A stretch of DNA of 64,000 nt, from positions 248,001 through 312,000 of the forward strand of contig NZ_JFHR01000001.1 of assembly GCF_000722875.1 (NCBI RefSeq). Direction: 5' to 3'. Within the stretch, counting starts at the first letter, position 1. Each line of letters begins with the position of its first letter. Below are positions 42,725 through 51,493 of the stretch, one piece after another. The stretch is from Sphingobium chlorophenolicum (GTDB lineage Bacteria; Pseudomonadota; Alphaproteobacteria; Sphingomonadales; Sphingomonadaceae). The notes beneath the pieces are model-generated. The model saw nothing but the letters and a program-made list of their open reading frames with translations. It searched no databases and had not been told where the DNA came from. The position numbers and the translations under genes were made by a program.

Positions 42725-42861
42725 CAGTCCTGTCGGTGTCGCCGTGTTGCGCATCCCGTCAATTGGCCCGCGAACCGCCATGCCTAGGGCGGATAAGTGT
42801 ATTGACCTACGGTCGCACGATCCAGTTTGCCGAGCTCTGATAATGCCAAGCAAGGCTTAGC

Positions 42862-42875
42862 TAATTTCGAAATTA
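42862..42875. promoter_or_regulatory. 14-bp perfect palindrome in the abiE promoter
   Basis: TAATTTCGAAATTA, in an AT-rich stretch 33 bp before the AbiEi start. A second, looser repeat GACAG-N12-CTGTC follows at 42884-42905. AbiEi antitoxins are known to repress their own operon by binding two inverted repeats, so these are natural operator candidates. Confidence 0.5.
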
Positions 42876-42908
42876 ATAAACTCGACAGTAGTTTCCCAAT
42901 CTGTCAAA

Positions 42909-43703
42909 ATGCATAGCATGGCTTCGCAAACATTAGGAAAATTAAACCGGCTGCAACGGGATCTCCCAGAGAGCCTGCTGGTCGACGCGGCATGGATGGA
43001 AGCCCATGGTTACTCATCATCGCTGCGGAGCCAATATGTTCGCGCGGGATGGCTCGATAGCCCGACCCGGCGCGTCTATCGCCGCTCGCGTGGACCGCTC
43101 ACCTGGGAACAGGCCGTTATCTCACTGCAATCCCTGTTGGACCTGCCTTTGACAGTTGGCGGGCGCACAGCGCTCGAACAGCAGGGCTACGCTCATTATC
43201 TCTCCATAACGGTGCGCGAAGTCCATCTCTATGGGCCAAGCCGGCCGCCGACATGGCTCGACAGCCTGCCACTCGATGTCTCGTTCCGCTGGCATAACAG
43301 CCTCCGGCTGTTTCCAGTCGACGGCGAGATTCCTCCCGAGCCTGCGCCCCGGATGTCCAGCACCGCCGGCACGACCTTGCCGATCCGCTGTTCGAGCAAG
43401 GAACGCGCCGTTCTCGAACTGCTCGATGAGCTTCCCCATGAGAGCTTCCATCAGGTCGACATGCTGATGGAAGGAATGAGCGACCTCAGCCCACGTCGCC
43501 TTCAGACACTTCTTGAGGCGTGCGCGAGCGTAAAAGTGAAGCGTCTCTTCCTCTTCTTCGCGGATCGCCATGGCCATGCCTGGCGTTCGAAGCTCGATGT
43601 TTCCCGCCTGGATCTCGGATCGGGCAAACGCGTCCTGGTCAAAGGAGGGAAGCTCGACCGGCGCTACAACATCACCGTGCCCTCCGACCTGGCGGGAGAA
43701 TAG
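42909..43703 (+). CDS. abiEi: AbiEi-family type IV antitoxin
   Basis: A 264-residue protein of the AbiEi group: an N-terminal winged helix (SLLVDAAWMEAHGYSSSLRSQYVRAGWLDSPTRRVYRR) and a C-terminal domain for antitoxicity. AbiEi acts as antitoxin and transcriptional autorepressor without touching the toxin. The alternative ATG at 42918 cannot be excluded; no good Shine-Dalgarno is seen, suggesting a leaderless or weakly translated message. Four bases separate its stop from the toxin start. Such pairs stabilise mobile elements and give phage resistance. Confidence 0.88.
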   Translation: MHSMASQTLGKLNRLQRDLPESLLVDAAWMEAHGYSSSLRSQYVRAGWLDSPTRRVYRRSRGPLTWEQAVISLQSLLDLPLTVGGRTALEQQGYAHYLSITVREVHLYGPSRPPTWLDSLPLDVSFRWHNSLRLFPVDGEIPPEPAPRMSSTAGTTLPIRCSSKERAVLELLDELPHESFHQVDMLMEGMSDLSPRRLQTLLEACASVKVKRLFLFFADRHGHAWRSKLDVSRLDLGSGKRVLVKGGKLDRRYNITVPSDLAGE

Positions 43704-43707
43704 CTGT

Positions 43708-44628
43708 ATGGCGTTTCTCGACGGCTACCGGAGACAGGTCGCTCTTCTTCTGCGTGTTATGCCTCACGTCGCGAAGGAGGATATCTTCGCGCTGAAAGGC
43801 GGAACAGCGATCAATCTGTTCGTGCGTGACCTGCCGCGACTTTCGGTGGACATCGACCTCACCTATCTGCCGATCGAGGACCGCGCGACCTCGCTCGCCA
43901 CGATCGATGCGGCGATGCTGCGGATCAAGGAACGCATCGAGGAAGGACTGGTCGGAGCCAGGATTCATGCGTCGCGTTCCGCTGACGAAAAAATCGTCAC
44001 CAAGCTCATCGTTCGTGCGGATGATGTGCAGATCAAGATCGAGGTCACGCCAGTGTTGCGCGGGACGGTCTATGATCCCGTCGTTATGGGTGTCGTTCCC
44101 GCAGTCGAGGACGCCTTTGGTTTTGCTGAGATTCAGGTGGTGTCCTTCGCCGATCTCTATGCGGGAAAAATCGTGGCGGCGCTCGACCGGCAGCACCCTC
44201 GCGACCTCTTCGACGTCCGCGACTTGCTGGCGAACGAAGGCGTCACAGACGATTTGCGACGTGCATTTCTCGTCTACCTCGCCAGCCATAATCGCCCGAT
44301 GGCCGAGGTTCTCGCTCCCGCCCGTAAACCGCTCGCCGAGGAGTTCGAGCGCGGTTTCGTCGGAATGACTCACCAGCCGATCACTCTGGCGGAACTGGAA
44401 TCAGCGCGTGAAGACATCATCGCGTGCATGGTTGCCGGGATGCCTGACACTCATCGGCAATTCCTTGTCGGCTTCAAGCGTGGTGAACCGGACTGGGCGC
44501 TTGCGGGCATTGATGAGGCGAGGCGACTGCCCGCGGTTTTGTGGAAGCAACGTAACCTGGACCGGTTGGACCCTGGCAAGAGGCAGGAGCTTGTTGCCGC
44601 GTTGGAGAAGCAATTGCTGCCGGGATAG
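43708..44628 (+). CDS. abiEii: AbiEii-family nucleotidyltransferase toxin
   Basis: A 306-residue toxin with the DNA polymerase beta-type nucleotidyltransferase core: motif I KGGTAINLFVRDLPRLSVDIDLTYL with the DxD acidic pair, IKIEVTPV as the third acidic strand, and a Lys-containing motif DLYAGKIVAALDRQHPRDLFDV. Related toxins modify tRNA with nucleotides and block growth reversibly. The start follows GGGAG at good spacing directly behind the antitoxin gene. Length is normal for AbiEii, and all core residues are present, so it looks active. Confidence 0.9.
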   Translation: MAFLDGYRRQVALLLRVMPHVAKEDIFALKGGTAINLFVRDLPRLSVDIDLTYLPIEDRATSLATIDAAMLRIKERIEEGLVGARIHASRSADEKIVTKLIVRADDVQIKIEVTPVLRGTVYDPVVMGVVPAVEDAFGFAEIQVVSFADLYAGKIVAALDRQHPRDLFDVRDLLANEGVTDDLRRAFLVYLASHNRPMAEVLAPARKPLAEEFERGFVGMTHQPITLAELESAREDIIACMVAGMPDTHRQFLVGFKRGEPDWALAGIDEARRLPAVLWKQRNLDRLDPGKRQELVAALEKQLLPG

Positions 44629-44802
44629 GTCAGGCGCCCCTCCGACGCCTGCAGGTCAGCCTGTTTGCGGCGAGCAGCGCGGAAGGGTGGTGGTTAGGTG
44701 AAGTGCGGGAGCAGCGAGGAAAGGGTGGAGGTGATGGGAGAGGGAGCCGCTCGCGTTTGGGACCAGCAGGTACATTGAAGGCTTACGGTTCGACATGGAT
44801 TT

Positions 44803-44834
44803 TGGCGGAATGGCCGGGCAATGTCTTTCCGCCA
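44803..44834. terminator. 8-bp-arm inverted repeat between convergent genes
   Basis: TGGCGGAA and TTCCGCCA separated by 16 bases lie between the abiE toxin and the convergent sigma-like gene. Position suits a bidirectional terminator, though no T-run follows and the loop is long. The 170 bp from 44629 to 44802 hold nothing else recognisable. Confidence 0.4.
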
Positions 44835-44841
44835 GCGCTGG

Positions 44842-45195
44842 CTATATTCTTGGTGATGCAGGCGCGCGAACATAGCGCACAGCGTGGTCGAGGCGCTCCG
44901 CCGCGTCGGCCTCGCTGATGCGGAGGCGGCGTGCGATCTGGCCAACGGTAAAGCCGTCATTGCGATGAAGGAACAAGGCCCGCATGGTCAGGTGCGGTAG
45001 ATCGGTAAAAACAGAATCCCATACCTCGCCTTCTTCCCCCATCTTGCCCGACGACCCCATGACCCTCTCAATCACATCGTGGAGATCGGCAGCAGCGGGT
45101 TCCTGCAAGGCGTATAGGATCGCCAAGGACTGCTCCATCATTTCCAGCGCTTGTTCTTTTAATTCGTCGTTGCCCGGCTCGTTACCGCTCCCCAT
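44842..45195 (-). CDS. Sigma-70 region 4-like small regulator
   Basis: A 117-residue protein. The N-terminal half is helical and acidic (ELKEQALEMMEQSLAILYALQE). The C-terminal half is a helix-turn-helix like sigma factor region 4: LTMRALFLHRNDGFTVGQIARRLRISEADAAERLDHAVRYV. No region 2 is present, so it is not a complete sigma factor. An ideal ribosome-binding site (AAGGAGGTGA) indicates strong translation. It may be an anti-sigma-like or transcription cofactor of the element. It sits between the toxin-antitoxin pair and the tra region. Confidence 0.7.
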   Translation of the reverse strand: MGSGNEPGNDELKEQALEMMEQSLAILYALQEPAAADLHDVIERVMGSSGKMGEEGEVWDSVFTDLPHLTMRALFLHRNDGFTVGQIARRLRISEADAAERLDHAVRYVRAPASPRI

Positions 45196-45792
45196 GCTCT
45201 CACCTCCTTCTTAGTTGCAGAGGAGCATGACAGAAATCGCGGGATTTTCATCAACAACAACCCCCAACTTGGATATTGTTGTGCGCTGGCTCTTTGCGCG
45301 AAGGTGCCATGCGCTATTTTATGGTTTCCGAGCCGTTAGCCGGACTTCAGATTTTGAAAACATCATGACTGCCAGCCTTACAGGTCGCGCCGCCGCTCGC
45401 ATCAGCGGAGGTGCCGAGAAGGGGGTTGCCCGGGGATGGAGATGCTCGAGATATGGAAAATGCACGGTCTCGTGCCGACCTTGTAAGTCATATGCCCAGC
45501 AGAAGCGGCTGAGACGCAGTCCGTGTTGGACACCGCAAAAGCTGTCCCAACCGCGACATTTACCGGAACTGGCAAGAACGACCGTCATGCATTGACATTG
45601 GTGACGGTTATTGCGGCGGCGCCAATACCCTCTCTCTGGAATTGACGCCGCCACATCGATCCCTGTTCGCAAAGATGGGTCAATGCCGATAGATTAGAAG
45701 CGTTGTTCCCAATCGGTTTCCAGATCGAGCCGATTCACAAATGATGGAACACCGACAGAATTCTGCTATAGTCCTCCAGTGAGGATATAGCG
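45196..45792. other. 597-bp gap without a supported gene
   Basis: Frames of about 117-126 residues occur on both strands (for example 45319-45672 minus), but they have Cys/Arg-biased, unlikely composition and no Shine-Dalgarno. The gap must contain the promoters of the sigma-like gene (left) and the membrane protein gene (right). The only strong structure is the hairpin at 45765-45791. Confidence 0.5.
45765..45791 (+). promoter_or_regulatory. Hairpin sequestering the Shine-Dalgarno
   Basis: GCTATAGTCCTC (45765-45776) pairs with GAGGATATAGC (45781-45791) across the loop CAGT, giving 11 pairs with one bulged G. The GAGGA in the 3' arm is the ribosome-binding site of the gene starting at 45793, and the 5' arm carries a perfect anti-Shine-Dalgarno TCCTC. 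Either a translation switch or, as DNA, a 27-bp operator. Confidence 0.6.
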
Positions 45793-46242
45793 ATGAACAA
45801 CGCCGCCCATATTCAAGCGCCCGAACCGGCATCGCCTCGGCTGAAACCGGCCGATTGGCTTTGGCGTCCGTGGTACGCGAAGCTGTGGTGGTCGGCAATT
45901 CCGGTCTGGTGGATCGGCATGGCTGCATCGACCAGGATCGCGCCGCTTGAGGCGTTCTACGACAGCGCGGCGGCCGGTTTTCTCAACGTCCTGTTCTTCC
46001 CGATGATGGCGCTTATGGTGCTCGGAATCGGCTATGCACAGCATTGGCTCGCGCAGTTTCCAAAGCAGGGTGACGGAACTTCGCTGTCCGATGAAACGGT
46101 AGCTAGAATCGCCGATGTATGGGAGGAGCATGATCGGGCAATGGAGGATCTCCATGCCAGCTCCGATATTCTCGATCCGAGGTCTGGTGCATTGTGGATC
46201 GGAAATCCTTTGAGCTCTCACTGGCCTCACAAACGACTTTAA
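45793..46242 (+). CDS. Small two-TM membrane protein near the tra operon
   Basis: A 149-residue protein: a Trp-rich N-terminal region (DWLWRPWYAKLWWSAIPVWWIGM), a membrane segment over about 33-45, a second at 62-79 (AGFLNVLFFPMMALMVLGI), and a soluble acidic C-terminal helix (ETVARIADVWEEHDRAMEDLH). No family recognised. Its stop overlaps the stop of traG by four bases on the opposite strand. Translation seems controlled by the hairpin covering its ribosome-binding site. It may be a surface-exclusion or element accessory protein; that is a guess. Confidence 0.7.
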   Translation: MNNAAHIQAPEPASPRLKPADWLWRPWYAKLWWSAIPVWWIGMAASTRIAPLEAFYDSAAAGFLNVLFFPMMALMVLGIGYAQHWLAQFPKQGDGTSLSDETVARIADVWEEHDRAMEDLHASSDILDPRSGALWIGNPLSSHWPHKRL

Positions 46243-49200
46243 CGCTTCTTGAAGCTACTGTCCCCGTCGCCGGGGCTGTTATCGAGATCGGTCGAGAACC
46301 GACCACTTTTCAGGACGGAATTCTGTTCGATTGAGGTGAGCGGACCGGTGATATCGAACGTAGCTCGCCCGGAATCCGCATCCTGCAGGTAGCGATTGCG
46401 CATCCCGTTCGGGCCAAGAATGCGTTCCGATAGTTCGCGCGAGAAGGCCGCTTCCGGGCTGCCGGAGCGGGCAGCCGCCCGTTCAGCCGCTGCTATTGCA
46501 TTGCGGACGTCGTAGTTCACGATATCAATCGCTGACTGCGCCGTCTCGCTCGTGGTGCCAACGTCACGGCTCTCAAACCCAAGACTCCCACCGACACGCC
46601 CCGATGTGGAGCGTCCCTTTTGGGTGATCGGGCTTTGGTTCGATTGTTGCCCTTTGCCGCTAGGTTGTCCGCGACCGCCCGTCGCTTCCGACTCATTGGC
46701 ACTGATAGTGCCGCCAACATGAGCGCCGATAGTGGTCCCCATCGTGGTCTGGTCCTGCGCGGATCGTGAGAGCCCGCGCTGCCATCCGGTCTGCGCGATG
46801 ATCGCCTGGACGTCGCGCGTAAGCGTATCGGCCACCTGCGGGTTAAGCCGCCAGTTGCCATGCCGATCCATCTCGAACCCGCCGCGCAGCCAGTTCTGCA
46901 TCATCGCCTGGCCCTGTTCGCCGCTGCTGAGGAAGTGTTCAATGGTGTCAGGGCCTGCCTGCTTGCCCGCCTCGAACCGCGTGGAGGTGTCGTTGCGTGC
47001 CGATTGCTGGAACCCGACCGAGCTGGAGACGAGAAGATCGTTGTCGGCGAACGAGAACCTTGCCCGCCCGCCATTGGCGACCGCGCCGAGCTGGCTTTCG
47101 TTGATGAGCCCGCCACGCCACATCTGCGCCGCCGTCTCCGGGGTAAGATTGAGGCTCAGATCGCCATTCTGCGCCATGGCGATCTCGCGCTTCGACATGT
47201 CCACCCCATGATCGGCCAGCAACTTCTGCATGCGGGTCAAGCGCTCATTGTCGATGATCCGCGTCAACCGTTCGTTGCGGGCGCGATCAGCGATGCCTGC
47301 CGCGCCGCCTTCGGCCATATCGACCTGATTGCCGGCACCCTGGCTGAGCGTGCGGATGAAGCTGTCGAGATGTGCGGCCTGTCGCACCGACATGCCCGCC
47401 GCGGCCGCGCCTTCCGCGAACCCGGCGTTGTCGGCCTGCCGCCGCTGCTCACCGATCCGGGCGGCGGACCGTGTCCCGTCGTGACCGACCTCACGCTGCG
47501 CGTCGAGCTTGCCCGACCGTTCGGCAAAATCGAAGCCCGCTGCCTCGCGGGTGCGCCCATAGACGCTGGTGCCCTCGCGCGCGGCCTCGGCGGTCGCACC
47601 GTCGGCGGTGCCGACCTGCACGGCGGCATTGTAGGTTTCGAGCGCCCGCATGACCTGCGCTTCATTTCTGCCCGTTGCGCGCGACAGTTGGGAAATGGCG
47701 GTGGAGCGAGCCTCTCCGGATAGCGCGTTGATAAAGGCGACGCGTCGGGAGGTTTCCTGAACGGAGAGGCCGAGCATGGAGGAAGCGTTGCGCTGGCCCT
47801 CATTGCTGCCGGTCCTATGCGCCTGCTCGGTCGCGACATTGCCGCGCTCGATCCGCCTTACATTGTCGCCAGCAAAATCGCGCCTGCCTTCCATCGCGCC
47901 GACCTGGATCTGCGCGCCGGTCAGATCGTTCCTCAGCATCTGCTCCTGGTCGAAGGTATTAGCGATCAGCTTGGCGAAGGTCGGATCGGCCGACGCCTGC
48001 GCGATCACCGTCGAGGCTTTGAGCGCGGCATCCTGCTGGTCGTAGCCGCTCCTCTCGAAATGCCGCTGCGCGCCGGACAGCATCATGTCATAGGCGCGCG
48101 TATCCCCGAACGCCTTCCACTGGACCATCTTCTGCGTGAAGGCCGCGAACGAACGCTCCCCGGACTGTCCCTCTCCAAAATAGCCGGTGCCAAGGCTGCG
48201 GAGCGCATCCTTCTCCGCGAAATTGTGGATCGCGCTGGTCGCGGCATTGTCGCGCACGGCGCGCACGGTCGCGGGATCGGTGAGGCTGCGGCCGGTGAGG
48301 GCAGGGGAGAGCCCGCCCAGTTCGCGCGCCGCATCGAGCTTGCCCATGCCGAATGCGGCCGTTCCGCTGGCGCCGCCGCCATGTTCGCCGAGCACGCTGC
48401 TCGCCGCACCGAACGCCCGGTTGGCGCCGAAGGTCGAGCGTTCGCCGAAGTCCCCGAAGTTCGAGGCCGCGCCCCGGCGCGCCATCGTGCCCGCGGCCCC
48501 CGCCTGCGCCTCGAGCGCGCCGGCATAGCCTTCGCTGGTGGCAAGCGGCGCGGCCGCCGCCGTGCCCTGACCCTGCACACCGAGCGCGCCGGATGTGAAC
48601 GAGGTGAACACATTGCCGGAGAACCGGAAAACCGTGAACACGAAGGCCCCGGCGAGGCCCGCGGACGCGGTGCGGAAACTCCCGAAGATCGCAAGCGCCT
48701 TCATCGCGGACGACGGCGCCAGCATCCAGGCATTCGCCGCGACATGGTTGGCGCGCATCTCGGCCAGCACATCGGTCGCGCGGCCCAGCGTCAGCTGATA
48801 GATGCCGGCGTCGATCACGCCCCAGAGCGCCACGAAGACGAACAGGCCGAGGGCGAAGCTGGCGACGCGCAGGTTGATCGGGGTCAGGATGAAAAGCAGC
48901 GCGACGGGCATCATGAACAGCATGATCCCGAACACGGTCGCCCGGATCGTCGGCATCCACTCGTTCGCGGTCGACATGGTGGCGAGGCCAGACGAGACGA
49001 CGGCGCGATTGGCCATGACGCGCGCCGCCGTCGCCGGACTATCCTCGAACAATACGTCGCCCACCGTGCTGCCGAGCATCACATTGGTCAGGAACTGCTG
49101 GAGCGAGAGCGGCGTATCCATCATCATCTGGCCGAGTTCGCCGATGTTGGACCGGCAGCGCTGAAGCTGTGTCGCGTTGCCGATGTCGTAGCCGGTGCGG

Positions 49201-50009
49201 GTGCAGACCTGCGCGACATAATTGTCGAACAGCGCAGGTTCGGAGAGGCGTGTCGAGATATGTTCCCACGCCTCGTTGCAGCTCACCGTCGTGCCGCCCT
49301 TGTCGGTGGACGTGAACACCGTGCTGAAGGTCGCCGGCCCCGCCATCGCGGCAAAGGCGGCAGGAAGATCGGTCGCCGTGCGGAACAGCTGATCGTCGTC
49401 GACGCCATAGGCGGGCGAGACGCGCGCGACCGGATAGCATTGGCGGACATAGTCCTTGATCGTTGCGTCGAGGAAGGTGTCCGTCATCGGCCCGCGCGGG
49501 GATGCGGCATTGAGGAACAGATCGAAGCTGTGCCCGCCCGCGCCGAACTCCAGCTTCGCATGGGGATCGGTGGTGTTGTCGTCGATCACTTCGGCCAGCG
49601 CGCGTTCCATCATGTTGGTCATGCCCGCGACCAGCACGATCAGGTTCGGCACATCGCCGACCGGCTGATAGGCGTTGCGGACGCGGTCGTAGACGTGGAC
49701 CGTGCCCGTCGTCGCGACCAGGCCGACGAACAGCCCGACCCCGATCAGCATCTGGAACCCGAAGGCGACCAGCCCCATGCCTTGCCCGCGGATGCTCGCG
49801 AGCAGCACGCCGAGCGCGATGCCCACCACCGCGACGATCAGCACCAATGTCTCGTAACGCGAATCCCCGAAGATCATCGAGACGAGGCGGAAGGCGTCCA
49901 CCGTCTCCGCAAAGCCGTCATAGGTGTGGAAACTCGCATCGATCGCCAGCGCGGGACTGGCCGAGAAGAGAGCGATCAGGACCGAGATCGCGCGAACTAA
50001 GCGGTGCAT
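46239..50009 (-). CDS. traG: Mating-pair stabilization protein TraG
   Basis: A 1256-residue F-type TraG. The N-terminal 490 residues are the conserved TraG_N domain: signal/anchor (VRAISVLIALFSASPALA), several membrane segments at about 48-75, 85-105 and 355-410 (FGIMLFMMPVALLFILTPINL), with Cys-containing periplasmic loops. The C-terminal ~750 residues are polar, repeat-poor and probably periplasmic, with a serine/glycine-rich end. TraG supports pilus assembly and mating-pair stabilization, and its C-terminus is involved in exclusion. It is the last gene of the operon, 14 bases after traH. F TraG is shorter (938 residues). Confidence 0.95.
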   Translation of the reverse strand: MHRLVRAISVLIALFSASPALAIDASFHTYDGFAETVDAFRLVSMIFGDSRYETLVLIVAVVGIALGVLLASIRGQGMGLVAFGFQMLIGVGLFVGLVATTGTVHVYDRVRNAYQPVGDVPNLIVLVAGMTNMMERALAEVIDDNTTDPHAKLEFGAGGHSFDLFLNAASPRGPMTDTFLDATIKDYVRQCYPVARVSPAYGVDDDQLFRTATDLPAAFAAMAGPATFSTVFTSTDKGGTTVSCNEAWEHISTRLSEPALFDNYVAQVCTRTGYDIGNATQLQRCRSNIGELGQMMMDTPLSLQQFLTNVMLGSTVGDVLFEDSPATAARVMANRAVVSSGLATMSTANEWMPTIRATVFGIMLFMMPVALLFILTPINLRVASFALGLFVFVALWGVIDAGIYQLTLGRATDVLAEMRANHVAANAWMLAPSSAMKALAIFGSFRTASAGLAGAFVFTVFRFSGNVFTSFTSGALGVQGQGTAAAAPLATSEGYAGALEAQAGAAGTMARRGAASNFGDFGERSTFGANRAFGAASSVLGEHGGGASGTAAFGMGKLDAARELGGLSPALTGRSLTDPATVRAVRDNAATSAIHNFAEKDALRSLGTGYFGEGQSGERSFAAFTQKMVQWKAFGDTRAYDMMLSGAQRHFERSGYDQQDAALKASTVIAQASADPTFAKLIANTFDQEQMLRNDLTGAQIQVGAMEGRRDFAGDNVRRIERGNVATEQAHRTGSNEGQRNASSMLGLSVQETSRRVAFINALSGEARSTAISQLSRATGRNEAQVMRALETYNAAVQVGTADGATAEAAREGTSVYGRTREAAGFDFAERSGKLDAQREVGHDGTRSAARIGEQRRQADNAGFAEGAAAAGMSVRQAAHLDSFIRTLSQGAGNQVDMAEGGAAGIADRARNERLTRIIDNERLTRMQKLLADHGVDMSKREIAMAQNGDLSLNLTPETAAQMWRGGLINESQLGAVANGGRARFSFADNDLLVSSSVGFQQSARNDTSTRFEAGKQAGPDTIEHFLSSGEQGQAMMQNWLRGGFEMDRHGNWRLNPQVADTLTRDVQAIIAQTGWQRGLSRSAQDQTTMGTTIGAHVGGTISANESEATGGRGQPSGKGQQSNQSPITQKGRSTSGRVGGSLGFESRDVGTTSETAQSAIDIVNYDVRNAIAAAERAAARSGSPEAAFSRELSERILGPNGMRNRYLQDADSGRATFDITGPLTSIEQNSVLKSGRFSTDLDNSPGDGDSSFKKR

Positions 50010-50023
50010 GACGCGGCCCTCCG

Positions 50024-51448
50024 TCAGCGGTTGCGGTTGGCGGCGGCGCCGGCGGCGTCGCGCGCATCACGGTCGCGCTGGCGCACGACCCCGGCATAGT
50101 TGGCCGAGAGGTTCGCCTGGTTCAGCGCAGCCATGTAGGACTGGCGCATCTGCGCGCGCTGGCGCAGCACCTCGTCGCGCAGCCCGCTCAATTGCTCGAT
50201 GCCCTTGGCGAGGATGCGGGTCTGGCAGATCCTGGCGCTGCCTGCATCGGCCGCACCGGCGGCGGTCACGCCGCGTTCGGCATTCGACACGGCAAAATCT
50301 ATGCTGCGCGTGAGGTCGTTGAGCATCTGATAGGCGAGCGTCAGCGCAACCAGCTCGTCGGTATCGCCGATCACGCTCTCGACCAGCCCCTGGCGCACGC
50401 CCCATTCGAGCAGGCGATAGACCGGCAGGGTCCGCACATTGGCGACGAACTGGCGTTCCTCCGTCGTCAGAGTGGCGCGCGTGCGGATCTTGACCGCGAT
50501 CGACTCCATCCGGCCGCGTGCGAGCACCAGCGCGCCCTTACCGCTGCCGTCGGTCGAGCAGTCGGCGGCGGTCGGCGGCACCGCGATCGCGCGGGTCTGA
50601 ACCTTGCCGGTCAGGAAATCGTCGACACTCTCGGTGTCCTGCCGTGCGCAGGCGGGGATGGCCGTGAACAGCGGAACCTTGTCCGCCGGGTCCCAGCGCA
50701 TATAGACGTCGCCAACGCGGGCGCGCATGACGCCGGCCCAGTCGGACGCGCCGACACGCGCGGCGGCATGGGCTAGCAGCGAGCCCGTCTTGAAGATTTC
50801 CGTGACTTCCGCCGGGCAGTTTTCCAGCGCATCGCGCAAATCCTCGGTCGGATTGCCCTGGTTCGCCTGGATCTTCTCGCGGCTCTGCTGATAGCTCTTG
50901 GAGAAGCCCTCGCGGACGCTCTTGTAGCCGGTCATCTCCTCGATGATGCCCGACATATTGTCGTCGCCCCGGGCGATCTGGACCATGCGGTTGGCGAGCC
51001 GGCAATCGTTGACCTGGATCGAGTTCAGGAAATTGGTCGCCGCCTCCATCTTCGAGATGATGTTACCCATTTTTTCATCGAGGGTTTCCAACAGATACTG
51101 GAAAGCGACAGCCGGGGCAGCCTGAAGGATGCTTTCGAGCTTCTGGACGAGATAGTCGGGATCGAGGAACGACATGCCGCCCAAAAACATGTCGATTCCC
51201 CCGCAGCCCGCGCGGACCTTGGGCAGCGTGACCGACATGAGATAGTCGTTATGGACATCGATCCGGCCCGACATGCCGCCCGCGGTGATATAGCCGCGGG
51301 TCTGGTCCTCGAAGGAGCCGGGGCTGGTGTAGGTCACATTGTCGAACCAGCTTTCGGCCCAGCTTTGCGCGGACGCGGGCGAGGCGAAGGACAGACAAGC
51401 CAGCAGGGGAAGGGCGAGCAGGGTCAGGCGGCGGCGCGGGTTTGCCAT
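50024..51448 (-). CDS. traH: Conjugal transfer protein TraH
   Basis: A 474-residue periplasmic F-type TraH, needed for pilus assembly and retraction with TraF, TraW, TraU and TrbI. Signal peptide LLALPLLACLSFASPASA, then the family block GGMSGRIDVHNDYLMSVTLPKVRAGCGGIDMFLGGMSFLDPDYLVQKL and a coiled-coil C-terminus. Cysteines at AGCGG, NDCRL, ENCPAE and others are conserved in TraH and probably form disulfides handled by the thioredoxin-like proteins encoded just upstream. It lies 45 bp after the thioredoxin-like gene, the largest gap in the operon. Confidence 0.95.
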   Translation of the reverse strand: MANPRRRLTLLALPLLACLSFASPASAQSWAESWFDNVTYTSPGSFEDQTRGYITAGGMSGRIDVHNDYLMSVTLPKVRAGCGGIDMFLGGMSFLDPDYLVQKLESILQAAPAVAFQYLLETLDEKMGNIISKMEAATNFLNSIQVNDCRLANRMVQIARGDDNMSGIIEEMTGYKSVREGFSKSYQQSREKIQANQGNPTEDLRDALENCPAEVTEIFKTGSLLAHAAARVGASDWAGVMRARVGDVYMRWDPADKVPLFTAIPACARQDTESVDDFLTGKVQTRAIAVPPTAADCSTDGSGKGALVLARGRMESIAVKIRTRATLTTEERQFVANVRTLPVYRLLEWGVRQGLVESVIGDTDELVALTLAYQMLNDLTRSIDFAVSNAERGVTAAGAADAGSARICQTRILAKGIEQLSGLRDEVLRQRAQMRQSYMAALNQANLSANYAGVVRQRDRDARDAAGAAANRNR

Positions 51449-51493
51449 GGCGGGCAGCTTTCGTTTACGCGGGCAAGGGGCTGGCTCCCCATG

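Noticed and set aside
45319..45672. Possible 117-residue minus-strand protein in the 45.2-45.8 kb gap
   Set aside because: Cys/Arg-rich composition with poor periodicity, no ribosome-binding site and no conserved feature.
47817..50000. Long plus-strand open frame (727 codons) opposite traG
   Set aside because: Arg/His-rich shadow of a strongly biased gene; no start signal or motif.
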